Source: CAZEDL01 sp964585245
Lineage (GTDB): Bacteria > Patescibacteriota > Patescibacteriia > Magasanikbacterales > GWA2-37-8
Length of the DNA stretch: 28,889 bases
Direction of reading: 5' to 3'
Assembly: GCA_964585245.1 (NCBI GenBank)
Contig: CAZPCV010000012.1
Span: 1 to 28,889, forward strand
Shown: positions 20,985 through 28,889 of the stretch, piece after piece
Layout of the letters: each line of letters opens with the position of its first letter
Position numbering within the stretch: the first letter of the stretch is position 1
Made by a program: the position numbers and the translations under genes
Notes under the pieces: generated by a model
What the model saw: only the letters and a program-made list of their open reading frames with translations
The model's database searches: none
Told to the model about the DNA's origin: nothing

Positions 20985-22223
20985 ATGTTACTTTCTAAAA
21001 GAAAAGCTTTGCTAGCGCTCGTTATTATCTGGGGCTTGTTCGGCGGAGTGAACCAGCGTACGCTGGCCACCGAAAACCCAGCCACCGATCAATCTGCTCC
21101 TACTGCGGCCGAGGCTCCAGCCAGCGATGCGTATTATCGAGCACGGGTGCTACAGATTATTGATGCTGGTATCGCCGACGTGGATGGAGCCGAACAAGAA
21201 TACCAGACAGTACAATTAAAAATCAGCGACGGCCCGGAAGAAGGCCGCATCATCACTATTGACCACGGCAAACTCTTCGCCATTCAGCCACACCAAAAAG
21301 TAGTACCGGGTGAAACGGTGGTCATAGCCAAGCCAGCGGCCATAGGAGAGGGCGCCAAAAAGGATTTTTTTTATATCGTTGATCACTATCGGCTGCCCAA
21401 AATTATCTGGTTAGTAGTAATTTTTTTGGGTCTCGCTTTATTTTTTGGAGGCAAACGGGGCTTTACCTCAATCTTTGGATTACTAGTGACGCTAGTTATT
21501 ATTTTTTGGGGAATGATTCCACGCATTATCGCAGGCAGCGACCCTCTCGTCGTGAGTGCCGTGGGGGCGTTAGGCATCACACTGACATCGCTGTATATTG
21601 CTCATGGTTTTAACCGACGCACCACCCTAGCACTTATCAGCACGCTGCTGTGCTTGGGTGCAGCTTTTATAGTCGATCTTGCCTTTGTGCGTTTCGCAGG
21701 GCTAAGTGGCAGTGGGACAGAAGAAACTTTTTATTTGCAATTCAGCCTGACTTCGATCAATTTAAAAAATCTGCTTCTGGGTGGAATTATTATCGGCGTC
21801 TTGGGTGTACTTGATGATGTGACAACCGGGCAGACAGCGGCTGTCGAAGAAATTCACCGGGCAAATCCCAGCTTGAATTTTAAAGAATTGTATAAGCGTG
21901 GACTCTCGGTAGGGCGAGAACATATCGCCTCGCTTATTAACACCTTACTCTTGGCCTATGTCGGGGCTTCATTCCCTTTGCTCCTCCTCTTCGCCACCCA
22001 AAAAAGCCAAGGGCTCTCTCTGGCACTAAATAGTGCGTTTATCAGCGAAGAGATTGTCCGTACACTAGTGGGCAGTTGTATTTTGGTCATAGCCGTACCC
22101 CTATCTACCGCCGTTAGCGCTTATTATTTTTCTAAGAAATCTATTACGCCCTCGGCTACTTTAGAAAACACAGACCTCGCTGCACGCGAAAAATTAGTCG
22201 CCGACTTATACAGGCATGACTAA
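20985..22223 (+). CDS. YibE/F family membrane protein
   Basis: A 412-residue protein. Start chosen at the ATG at 20985; upstream in-frame ATGs fall in the terminator or promoter. A signal or anchor helix (~8-24) is followed by an outside beta-rich domain (~45-135; YYRARVLQIIDAG, YQTVQLKISDGPEEGRIITID). Then come about seven membrane helices with the family marks RGFTSIFGLLVTLVIIF, GVLDDVTTGQTAAVEEI and GREHIASLINTLLLAYVGAS. YibE/F proteins are widespread, and their substrate is not established. The operator in the upstream promoter suggests a link to zinc supply or efflux in this organism, which is inference. The conserved DD and histidine in the central loop could bind metal. Confidence 0.88.
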   Translation: MLLSKRKALLALVIIWGLFGGVNQRTLATENPATDQSAPTAAEAPASDAYYRARVLQIIDAGIADVDGAEQEYQTVQLKISDGPEEGRIITIDHGKLFAIQPHQKVVPGETVVIAKPAAIGEGAKKDFFYIVDHYRLPKIIWLVVIFLGLALFFGGKRGFTSIFGLLVTLVIIFWGMIPRIIAGSDPLVVSAVGALGITLTSLYIAHGFNRRTTLALISTLLCLGAAFIVDLAFVRFAGLSGSGTEETFYLQFSLTSINLKNLLLGGIIIGVLGVLDDVTTGQTAAVEEIHRANPSLNFKELYKRGLSVGREHIASLINTLLLAYVGASFPLLLLFATQKSQGLSLALNSAFISEEIVRTLVGSCILVIAVPLSTAVSAYYFSKKSITPSATLENTDLAAREKLVADLYRHD

Positions 22224-22232
22224 ATTTTAGAA

Positions 22233-22261
22233 TTGCTCTAAGGCTAATTATAGTTTATACT
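22233..22261 (+). promoter_or_regulatory. promoter candidate for the 22289-22795 gene
   Basis: TTGCTC (22233-22238), a 17-bp spacer and TATACT (22256-22261), 27 bp before the ATG. The -35 box is weak. Confidence 0.5.
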
Positions 22262-22288
22262 TACACTATTGAAATTTTTTATCATAGT

Positions 22289-22795
22289 ATGTCTAAACAC
22301 TATAAATTTCGAGGAGCCGTTCTAGGATTCGCGATTTGCTGCCTAAGCCTAGGGATGAATCCAAATCATGCAGCCGCAGCCACACCTGCCACAAGCAACA
22401 AAACTAAGGTTACGGCCCCTGTTACCATTAATTTGAAGGATTATTTTGACAATCGAATTTCAGCCAGCGAAATTAAAGCTGCTGGCTTTATCGAGCCTGT
22501 CGTTGTACCTCCCAGCGCTACCAAATTCTTAGCACCGGTCTATTATTTTCGGGTGAAGGATGTACCCGCTAAAAACACCGGAGATGCTTGGGGTGACGCC
22601 AAAAGCCTGGTAAGCGTGCTCGTCCGTCCGGTAGCTAACAAAAAATGGGTTTATAATAATGGCGACATTCAGCTACGTGATCTGGGGGGCCGCTTTGAAG
22701 CTCGGGTATCTAGCCCAGAACATTATATTGTGGTGGCCGGGCCAAACAAAGACAAGGTCGTCACCCTATTGCATAACCTAAAAGTTCTCTACTAA
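22289..22795 (+). CDS. small exported protein of unknown function
   Basis: A 168-residue protein with a signal peptide (~10-31, VLGFAICCLSLGMN, cleavage after AAA). The mature part has TVTINLKDY-like beta segments, a Val/Pro-rich stretch (FIEPVVVPPSATKFLAP) and a C-terminal HYIVVAGPNKDKVVTLL. No cysteine pair in the mature part and no family that I recognise. It follows the YibE/F gene by 65 bp but has its own promoter candidate and ends at a terminator shared with the convergent gene. An extracytoplasmic accessory of the membrane protein upstream is possible. Confidence 0.72.
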   Translation: MSKHYKFRGAVLGFAICCLSLGMNPNHAAAATPATSNKTKVTAPVTINLKDYFDNRISASEIKAAGFIEPVVVPPSATKFLAPVYYFRVKDVPAKNTGDAWGDAKSLVSVLVRPVANKKWVYNNGDIQLRDLGGRFEARVSSPEHYIVVAGPNKDKVVTLLHNLKVLY

Positions 22796-22833
22796 AATTT
22801 TGTCCGACTCGTTGTTAGTATAATTGTGAATTT

Positions 22834-22865
22834 AAAAAACCACCTGCCGACTCGGGTGGTTTTTT
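22834..22865. terminator. bidirectional terminator between convergent genes
   Basis: AAAAAACCACC (22834-22844) and GGTGGTTTTTT (22855-22865) form an 11-bp stem with A/T tracts on both sides. It lies between the rightward gene ending at 22795 and the leftward gene ending at 22894 and fits both. Confidence 0.88.
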
Positions 22866-22893
22866 GGTAGGACAAAAAAGTAATGGTCAAAAC

Positions 22894-25608
22894 TTATTTC
22901 TTCTTTTCTTCAACTAACTTGAATTCACTTATGTTATTTAACATAGCATCAAAATGAGCGGCATCGCCAGTGAAAACGATACTAGAAGCGTCTTTGTCCG
23001 AGGCTTCGGGATAAACGGTAAGGCTAAGAGCAGTTGTAGAACTAGTCGGATCGTAACGTGAAGATCGCACACTATCAAAGCCGCGCCACGCAGATACTTC
23101 GTCTGGCCTATTTTTTGGCTGCGGCAGACGCGAAATAGTAAACCAACTCTGATTATCTGGGGAAGCCAAACGAACCATTGTGGCCGAGCGAGTGATGCCC
23201 CAACTAGCGGGATACCGTAGGGTAAAATGAGCCAACTCATCTTCACGATAACTTGACACGGCTTCAGTCACTCGACGATCTATTTCGGTAGTAATGTCCT
23301 GCTTTAATTCAGTTTTTAAATCCGCCATTTGCTGCTGTAGATTAGCTGCCAGATCAGTGCTAGGCACTGGCGGAACAGCGGTTTGACAGGTATAACCGGC
23401 AAGCGAGATTGATAATCCAACGACCCCTAAGGTCGACAGGGCTTTTTCGGGTAACCGCTCAAAGGCCCTGGACTGAGACCACACTCTGGTGGCAAACAAA
23501 CCGCGATATTTTTGTTCAAGAACACCTATATCAGGAAGAAGCCTCAGATACGCGAGCGGAGAGATAATCAAGCTATCAATTTTTTCTTGCACCAGTAATG
23601 GCAGCAGACCGTTTTCGGCCCGGGGGAGCTGAGACATGAGGGCGACAACTTTTTGTCGGTGGGCATGCGCCAAACGAATAGCTGTGTAAATTGATGTTTT
23701 GTCTTGGTCAGTAAGCGAACTGTTAAAACGTGAAATGTCCAACATCCATCCTGTGACAGGCTCATTCATCCTCTTAAAAAACTCTTGCCCCATTATATCT
23801 GAGGTGGCGAGGTATAACGCAAAATTATTTTTACCCGGCTCAAAACCTTCGGCATGTAATTGCTTGAGGATCGTTTCGGTAGCCTCGGGCGTCGGACCGT
23901 TAGGTATAATGAGCCCAACGTTCGTTATCCCCCACTGATTACGCACTAATTTTAGAACTGCTACTATTCTTTCTAACGTAGTACTAGACCATACAAGCTG
24001 AGAGTAATTAACTAAAAATGTACGTGGGAAAAAAGAACCCGCAACCAAGGCAATCTGTGTGGCTAATTCTTCGGGAGTAGATTTTTCAAAAATTTTAGAG
24101 GTATATACACCTCCCTGCGCCGGAAGAAGAGCTGTCTCCCCTACCCGTTCACCTGGGAGCATGTGTAACCACACCGGCAACTGATGATTGGCAGGTGATT
24201 CTTTCGGATCAAAAATTTCACTATAAAAAGACCAGGCCCCGTCGTATATTGCCGCCTGGAGCGTGTTAAGAGTAGAAACCGTGACCAGATTATTTGGGCG
24301 CAGACGAGCAAAACCCTTTTCGGCCACGATGATAGGAATTTCTAATTCACGCGCCCATACACCGAGCGCCTGATTAGCTTTTTCTTTTTTAACCACCAGT
24401 GCCCCCGCGCGGCGTAGGCTCGCTTGCCAGCTAGGCATAACCTGTTCCGCCACTAGTATATCCCCGGTGGCGAAATCAGTCAGTTGTTTTTCATTTTTAA
24501 TAATAACTATTTTGCCGCTAGCGATACGCTCACCATATCCGATGCCGGTGGCTCGCACCTTTTCTGCCGGTGGAATTTCAGTAAAATTAAACTTTTTTAT
24601 AGCCCCGCCACCTAACGGGGCGAATGTCTGAGGTAGTATCTTATTTATTTCAATTACTCCGTCCGCATTTTTATTCCAGGCAATGCTCACCGGGAATCCA
24701 AATTGCTTTTCGATTTCAATCGCTCCTTTCACTAGTTTCAAAACTTCTTTGGGGGCAAGTAACGCGGCCTGACGAGCGCTCAGAGCTAGGGGTTTCACTG
24801 CAAAACCAGACTCAGTTGCTACAACTGACGTTCGTTTAGAAATCAGCCTTTTTTGGACGATACTTTCTCGCCCTTCTTCTAATCCAGTCTTAAAAACAAC
24901 ATAGGTATCGTATATTATTTTATTTTTCTGTTGTAAGCCAGCTTGGGACGGAATATAGCCGGCCCGGACAGCAGCCAAAGCAGCCGTATTCAAATCTGAC
25001 TCTCTCGTGTCTACACGGCCGCCAATTATTGCTTTATTTAAAGGAATTTTTTGAAAACTAAGCGCCATTGTTAAAACCGACAAATCTAAATCAGTTGCTT
25101 CCCATTCTGTTAAAGCCTTGTCGGAATAGATAGAACTAAAAGCACTTTGTACGGCTCGACTTAAGGAGGCTGTAGTAAAATTACCGCAATATGAAGGCTG
25201 TTTAATAACCGAAGTCAACGAACGACCTTCGCAGATAAGTTCTAACCCAATTACCACACCTCGCTCGACAGCAGTAGGTCGAACATTTTTTAGCAAGCTC
25301 TCCAACTCGCGCACAATTTCAGGAGGCATAACTGCGCGGCGCACTTTTGCACGTAAGCGCACTGCCAGGCCATGTCTGTCGGCTTCCTGCGCTTTGAGAT
25401 AACCCCTCCACCCTGATTTAATGTGAGATTGCAATTTATTAAACTCAATAAAACGATTATACGCAGCCGTAGTCAAGACACGGGTAGATGTTACCGTCAA
25501 CCCGGAGCTCACGCTTTTTCTTTCGGCTTCGGCTAGCAAAGCCAAAGAATGCCCGATTATCGGGGCATCCGCTAGACTTGTATCCGCTAGATTACGTACA
25601 AACTTCAT
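22894..25608 (-). CDS. degenerate PEP-synthase-like protein fused to a membrane helix and an exported domain
   Basis: A 904-residue protein whose first ~720 residues follow the order of PEP synthase / pyruvate phosphate dikinase: nucleotide-binding part, swivelling phosphohistidine domain, TIM barrel. Recognisable traces are a segment near 300 (AIEIEKQFGFPVSIAW; active enzymes have IEKHYG...DIEWA) and the swivelling domain (~354-455, GIGYGERIASGKIVI and WARELEIPIIV). Key residues are gone. The phosphorylated His of TSHAAIVARE is replaced (ANQALGVWARE, Gln near 411), the RSSATAEDLP segment is absent, QARPET reads NKILPQT, and the barrel lacks the catalytic CGxAPS motif. A membrane helix (~721-738), a coiled coil (~752-790) and a ~110-residue domain starting HFTLRYPASWGI, like PsbP-type exported domains, are added at the C-terminus. 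It is therefore a pseudoenzyme, possibly a sensor or scaffold. It starts 25 bp after ligA. Confidence 0.78.
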   Translation of the reverse strand: MKFVRNLADTSLADAPIIGHSLALLAEAERKSVSSGLTVTSTRVLTTAAYNRFIEFNKLQSHIKSGWRGYLKAQEADRHGLAVRLRAKVRRAVMPPEIVRELESLLKNVRPTAVERGVVIGLELICEGRSLTSVIKQPSYCGNFTTASLSRAVQSAFSSIYSDKALTEWEATDLDLSVLTMALSFQKIPLNKAIIGGRVDTRESDLNTAALAAVRAGYIPSQAGLQQKNKIIYDTYVVFKTGLEEGRESIVQKRLISKRTSVVATESGFAVKPLALSARQAALLAPKEVLKLVKGAIEIEKQFGFPVSIAWNKNADGVIEINKILPQTFAPLGGGAIKKFNFTEIPPAEKVRATGIGYGERIASGKIVIIKNEKQLTDFATGDILVAEQVMPSWQASLRRAGALVVKKEKANQALGVWARELEIPIIVAEKGFARLRPNNLVTVSTLNTLQAAIYDGAWSFYSEIFDPKESPANHQLPVWLHMLPGERVGETALLPAQGGVYTSKIFEKSTPEELATQIALVAGSFFPRTFLVNYSQLVWSSTTLERIVAVLKLVRNQWGITNVGLIIPNGPTPEATETILKQLHAEGFEPGKNNFALYLATSDIMGQEFFKRMNEPVTGWMLDISRFNSSLTDQDKTSIYTAIRLAHAHRQKVVALMSQLPRAENGLLPLLVQEKIDSLIISPLAYLRLLPDIGVLEQKYRGLFATRVWSQSRAFERLPEKALSTLGVVGLSISLAGYTCQTAVPPVPSTDLAANLQQQMADLKTELKQDITTEIDRRVTEAVSSYREDELAHFTLRYPASWGITRSATMVRLASPDNQSWFTISRLPQPKNRPDEVSAWRGFDSVRSSRYDPTSSTTALSLTVYPEASDKDASSIVFTGDAAHFDAMLNNISEFKLVEEKKK

Positions 25609-25627
25609 AGCATTTTATTTGAGGTTC

Positions 25628-25636
25628 AGTATATCA
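25628..25636 (-). promoter_or_regulatory. extended -10 promoter candidate at the end of ligA
   Basis: On the minus strand TGATATACT, where the TGA is also the ligA stop codon. The ATG of the next gene lies 20 bp downstream. No clear -35 box. It could add expression to read-through from the upstream promoter. Confidence 0.4.
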
Positions 25637-27679
25637 CATTTTAAGCAATTCTAATAATTTTTTTTCATCAAAAATGGGGATGCTAAGAGCCAGAGCTTTC
25701 GCGTACTTAGACCCAGGATTAAGGCCCACTATGACCGCAGTGGTCTGCTTGTTGACGGCTGCCGTAACGTCCGCTCCTAATTTTTTCAATTTATTTTTAG
25801 CCTCGGTCCGGCCCAGGCTCTCTAGAGTACCGGTCAATACATACGAGTGCCCACTAAGAGGCAAGGTTCCTTTGGCGCGTGGCACTGTTTGCGCCACGCT
25901 TACCCCATTTTGTAATAATTTCCCTATCAACAGCTGATTTTTTTGGTTAGAAAAATAAGCTACCACACACTGTGCCACTTTGGGCCCCACCCCATTGATA
26001 CTTTCCAATTCTTCCGGCGAAGCCTGTTGTAATTTTTCTAAACTACCGAAATGCTCGGCCAGATCCTCGGCCGTTTCCTCGCCGACCTGGGGAATGCCTA
26101 ACGCCTGAATAAAGCGGGCCAAGGTAACATTTTTGGACCGGGCGATGGCTTGAATCAAGTTGTCGGCTGACTTATCGGCAAACCGGTCTAGAGAGGTGAG
26201 ATCGCCGACAGTCAGAGTGAATAAATCGGCAGCATCTTTAATCAAGCCGACATTAAGTAGCTGCTCGACAATTTTCTCGCCGCAATGATCGATATCAAAG
26301 GCGTGTTTGCTAACAAAATGGACGATATGTTCCAGCTGTTTGCCATAACAGTCGGGGTTAAGACAATACAAAGCGACACTGGCATCCGTGGAATCATTTT
26401 TGTGACCAGAGAGCTGTTTTTGCACAGCCGAGCCGCAGACCGGACATGTGAGCGGTGGATGAATGACTTTTTCTTGGCCGGCGCGCAATTTATCGAGTAC
26501 GCGCACAATTTTTGGAATGATGTCGCCGGCTTTTTCTACTACCACCGTATCGCCGATCTTAAGGCCAAGCCGTTGTATTTCGTCAAAATTATGTAGCGAC
26601 GCATGCGTAACGGTAGTCCCAGCCAGGTTTACCGGGAACAAACGAGCTACGGGTGTAAGGGCGCCGGTTCTGCCAATTTGCACATAGACTTCTTCTACTT
26701 TCGTCGTGCCTTGTTCAGCTGGAAATTTGTAAGCAATCGCCCAACGCGGGGCTTTGCCAGTAAATCCAAGGGCGTCCTGATAGCTACGCTGATTAACTTT
26801 TACTACCACGCCATCAATCCAAAAATCCTGGCTGGAACGGCGAGTTTTCCATTCGGTATGGAAAGCTAATACTTCTTCGAGGGTACGACATTCGCGCCAA
26901 TGATGATCTGTTTTAAAACCTAATTGACGCAACCGTTCTAATTCCTCTGTCTGCGTAGCGGGGATACTACCACCAGAAATATCATACACCGTCAAGGATA
27001 ATTTACGTTCGGCTACGATTTCGGAATTTAATTGACGAATCGTACCTGCGGCAGCATTACGCGGATTTGCAAACTGCGGCTCATCTTTGGCGGCACGCTC
27101 CTGATTAATCTGTTTAAGCTGTTTATCAGACAACCAGGCTTCACCTTCGACAATAATATCTACCGGCTCAGTCAATACGAGAGGCACACTTTGAATTGTC
27201 CGGATATTCTGCGTCACATCTTCACCAATTTTACCGTCACCACGGGTAGCCGCATTCACTAGACGCCCTTGTTTATATGTCAATACAATATGAAGTCCGT
27301 CAATTTTTAACTCGCTCACGTAGGATAGATCGGACGGACGCTTTCCAATAGACTTTTCTAAAAAATTTAAAATCCGCTCTTGCCAATCGCGCATATCATC
27401 GTTCGAGAACGCGTCGTTGAACGACCATTGCGGTACGGTGTGAATTATCTTCTGAAATTTTTCAAGCGGTTTGCCGGCTACGCGTTGAGTCGGCGACTCT
27501 GGCACCACCAGCTCTGGATAGCTGGCTTCAAGGACACGGAGCTCATTCATCAAGCCATCATACATCATGTCGGTGACTTCTGGATCATTAAGTACATGAT
27601 ACCGATAGCGCAAATCATCAATTTGCGCGCGCAAATGGGCGATCCTGTCTTTGGTTGAATTATCAGGTTTATTTTTCAT
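25634..27679 (-). CDS. ligA: NAD-dependent DNA ligase
   Basis: A 681-residue protein of normal length for LigA, which seals nicks using NAD during replication and repair. Domain order: Ia domain (~10-75, RYRYHVLNDPEVTD), adenylation domain with the nucleophile K125 in SELKIDGLH, NAAAGTIRQL and DGVVVKVN, OB fold (YKFPAEQGTTKVEEV), four-cysteine zinc finger (CPVCG ... CLNPDC, ~412-445), helix-hairpin-helix repeats (INGVGPKVAQ) and a C-terminal BRCT domain (~600-680, LSGHSYVLTGTLESLGR). All motifs needed for activity appear present. It lies 10 bp after the prepilin peptidase gene and is probably transcribed with it. Confidence 0.97.
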   Translation of the reverse strand: MKNKPDNSTKDRIAHLRAQIDDLRYRYHVLNDPEVTDMMYDGLMNELRVLEASYPELVVPESPTQRVAGKPLEKFQKIIHTVPQWSFNDAFSNDDMRDWQERILNFLEKSIGKRPSDLSYVSELKIDGLHIVLTYKQGRLVNAATRGDGKIGEDVTQNIRTIQSVPLVLTEPVDIIVEGEAWLSDKQLKQINQERAAKDEPQFANPRNAAAGTIRQLNSEIVAERKLSLTVYDISGGSIPATQTEELERLRQLGFKTDHHWRECRTLEEVLAFHTEWKTRRSSQDFWIDGVVVKVNQRSYQDALGFTGKAPRWAIAYKFPAEQGTTKVEEVYVQIGRTGALTPVARLFPVNLAGTTVTHASLHNFDEIQRLGLKIGDTVVVEKAGDIIPKIVRVLDKLRAGQEKVIHPPLTCPVCGSAVQKQLSGHKNDSTDASVALYCLNPDCYGKQLEHIVHFVSKHAFDIDHCGEKIVEQLLNVGLIKDAADLFTLTVGDLTSLDRFADKSADNLIQAIARSKNVTLARFIQALGIPQVGEETAEDLAEHFGSLEKLQQASPEELESINGVGPKVAQCVVAYFSNQKNQLLIGKLLQNGVSVAQTVPRAKGTLPLSGHSYVLTGTLESLGRTEAKNKLKKLGADVTAAVNKQTTAVIVGLNPGSKYAKALALSIPIFDEKKLLELLKM

Positions 27680-27689
27680 ATGACCCTAT

Positions 27690-28475
27690 CTAGAACAAAC
27701 TGGTGTACCAGTCAATAATGCTATCGGCGGCGTATAGACTAACTAGTGTGCCAACAGATAAAAACGTTCCAAACGACAGCGCCGAATGCATGCTCGCCTG
27801 TTTTTTTATTAACAAAATAATCGCCGCTACCGCACCCAATAGATAAGCAACGCCAATCGCCACGAGTACCTGTGGCCAGCCAAGCCACATGCCCATTAGT
27901 ACGCCGAACCGCACATCACCGCCCCCGATCCAGCGCCCACGGGAGAGTGCGTACTGAAGCCAAAAAAATCCACCCACCAGGACCGCAGCACAGATCATCG
28001 AGCCGGGCAGCATATCCAACGCAAAATAATTGATCAACCCCCCGATAACAGCACCCAACCAAATAACACGTGACAAAATTACGCCGTAGTTATAATCGTA
28101 GAAAAAAATGATTATAAGAAGACTTAGAAAAAAAATATCCCGCCACCATCGCCAGACATCAAACACCCCATAATGCATTTGAATATAAAAAATTAGCGTC
28201 AATAATAGTGCCGTAATTAATTCGACAATGAAATACTGTTGAGGGATAGAACGACCACAGGTACGACATGAGCGGCGGAGCATAAAAAAACTAACCAACG
28301 GTATATTTTCATACCAGGCAAGTTGACGATGGCAATAAATACAAACGCTGCGGGAGAGCGCCAGAATCCGAATATTTTCGCGCGTCCGCCACATCCAGGA
28401 ATTGAGGAAACTCCCTAGAATTGCTCCGCAGACAAAGACAAAAATATAGGGAAATAAACCGGGAAATTGATTCAT
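27690..28475 (-). CDS. pilD: type IV prepilin peptidase (leader peptidase / N-methyltransferase, A24 family)
   Basis: A 261-residue polytopic membrane enzyme that cleaves and usually methylates type IV prepilins. Start chosen at the ATG at 28475, because the longer frame from a TTG at 28535 overlaps the promoter -35 box. It has the N-terminal GAILGSFLNSWMWR motif, a zinc-binding loop with C45-x2-C48 and C70-x2-C73, and the two catalytic aspartates D127 (FFYDYNYGVI) and D187 (GGGDVRFG). About seven membrane helices. A pilin gene ends 134 bp upstream, giving enzyme and substrate side by side; ligA follows after 10 bp. Confidence 0.94.
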   Translation of the reverse strand: MNQFPGLFPYIFVFVCGAILGSFLNSWMWRTRENIRILALSRSVCIYCHRQLAWYENIPLVSFFMLRRSCRTCGRSIPQQYFIVELITALLLTLIFYIQMHYGVFDVWRWWRDIFFLSLLIIIFFYDYNYGVILSRVIWLGAVIGGLINYFALDMLPGSMICAAVLVGGFFWLQYALSRGRWIGGGDVRFGVLMGMWLGWPQVLVAIGVAYLLGAVAAIILLIKKQASMHSALSFGTFLSVGTLVSLYAADSIIDWYTSLF

Positions 28476-28506
28476 AAAAATTCGGTCAAGTTCTTTTCCA
28501 TCCCTA

Positions 28507-28535
28507 AGTATAACCAAAATAACTGTCCATGACAA
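28507..28535 (-). promoter_or_regulatory. promoter of the prepilin peptidase-ligA unit
   Basis: On the minus strand TTGTCA (28535-28530), a 17-bp spacer and TATACT (28512-28507), 31 bp before the ATG at 28475. Confidence 0.75.
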
Positions 28536-28563
28536 TCAGCCTAAGCCCGCGCACGCAAATTAA

Positions 28564-28588
28564 AATCCCCCGAAAGAATCGGGGGATT
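28564..28588 (-). terminator. intrinsic terminator of the pilin gene
   Basis: AATCCCCCGA (28564-28573) and TCGGGGGATT (28579-28588) form a 10-bp stem with a 5-nt loop, followed on the minus strand by a T-rich stretch. It lies 20 bp after the pilin stop codon. Confidence 0.85.
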
Positions 28589-28608
28589 AACATCTAGCGA
28601 ACTTGTGA

Positions 28609-28889
28609 TTATTTTCCGATACCAGCTGGGGTTAATTTTACGTCTCCGCTAAGACCATTAACATCTCCTTCTAGAGTAGCGCTAACTGCATAGGTACCAG
28701 TACCAACAGTATATTTATAGTAACCAGATTTAGGATCGGTTGGCAATTTTGGCATGTAAGGATTTGCACAGCCATCGCCCGCAAAACCAGCGGCGTTAAG
28801 GCAGCTGTAGGCGGCGGTGCCTAAACTAATACCCTCACCAGCGGGATATGAATTTTGATCAGTATAGTATAGTTCGAGGGCGGTTTGTA
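28609..28889 (-). CDS. type IV pilin-like protein, C-terminal part (gene cut by window edge)
   Basis: An open frame enters from the right edge and stops with TAA at 28609-28611, giving the last 93 residues. They include QTALELYYTDQNSYPAGEG, a cysteine pair (AYSCLNAAG and GDGCANPY), YMPKLPTDPKSGYYKYTV and a Gly-rich C-terminal end (TPAGIGK). The ALELYYxDxxSYP helix end, the central PKxPxDPK segment and the YxY strand are typical of PulG/PilE-type pilins and pseudopilins. The N-terminal hydrophobic helix and cleavage site lie outside the window. Its processing enzyme is the next gene downstream. A terminator separates the two. Confidence 0.85.
   Translation of the reverse strand, partial: QTALELYYTDQNSYPAGEGISLGTAAYSCLNAAGFAGDGCANPYMPKLPTDPKSGYYKYTVGTGTYAVSATLEGDVNGLSGDVKLTPAGIGK

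Noticed and set aside
22894..25608. A functional PEP synthase.
   Set aside because: The phosphohistidine, ATP-binding and barrel catalytic motifs are all replaced.
28476..28535. A 20-residue extension of the prepilin peptidase from a TTG.
   Set aside because: The TTG is part of the promoter -35 box TTGTCA; the ATG at 28475 directly precedes the first membrane helix.

Overview
The window looks like a metagenome-derived chromosome fragment (it contains a 10-N assembly gap at 13787-13796) from a member of the Candidate Phyla Radiation / Patescibacteria, probably a Parcubacteria-like lineage. This is inference from gene content and style: very long coiled-coil proteins of unknown function, sparse Shine-Dalgarno sequences, a type IV pilin next to a prepilin peptidase, tRNA and tmRNA genes that do not encode CCA, and moderate GC. 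No marker phylogeny could be run. Promoters are easy to read because many have near-consensus sigma70 boxes with a 17-bp spacer.

Layout. (1) 1-400: two tandem leftward promoters 117 bp apart, then a leader with a terminator-like hairpin and a boxA-like motif. This has the design of a ribosomal RNA operon leader, so the rRNA genes probably lie just left of the window. (2) 428-8652: a leftward operon of five uncharacterised genes. Two are about 1230 codons long, and each is preceded by a tiny gene of 61-63 codons; the two tiny proteins are paralogous at their C-termini. One large protein carries a complete PP2C phosphatase domain inside an array of helical repeats; the other is coiled coil plus hydrophobic segments. 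(3) 8715-14743: a leftward group with two single-pass coiled-coil membrane proteins, a Wzz-like polysaccharide co-polymerase, a membrane-anchored HtrA/PDZ-like protein that has lost its catalytic residues, and a polytopic membrane protein. Regions 2 and 3 together look like a lineage-specific envelope or cytoskeleton-like module and are the best candidate for an undescribed system. (4) 14981-17307: housekeeping genes smpB, ssrA (tmRNA), infC, rpmI and rplT, with unusual palindromic repeats in every spacer from ssrA to rplT. (5) 17475-17790: a strong promoter, a candidate hairpin small RNA of about 95 nt with its own terminator, then a consensus promoter and tRNA-Asp. (6) 17928-22795: a zinc-homeostasis locus. 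It has a Fur/Zur-like repressor, a ZnuA-like binding protein, a GC-rich His-rich exported protein that looks transferred, a Tyr/Pro-rich exported protein, a YibE/F membrane protein and a small exported protein. Three copies of the 13-bp dyad GCAACTWAGTTGC sit in or beside the promoters and are the likely operators. (7) 22894-28889: a degenerate PEP-synthase-like protein fused to a membrane segment and an exported domain, then ligA, a prepilin peptidase and the 3' end of a type IV pilin gene, all leftward.

How the genes fit together: the Fur-family protein probably represses divergent znuA and the GC-rich gene, plus a promoter ahead of the YibE/F gene that also makes a short terminated RNA. 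SmpB and tmRNA form the trans-translation pair; IF3, L35 and L20 form the usual translation operon. The peptidase would process the neighbouring pilin. The large-protein operon has no enzyme partner visible here, so the target of its phosphatase is unknown.
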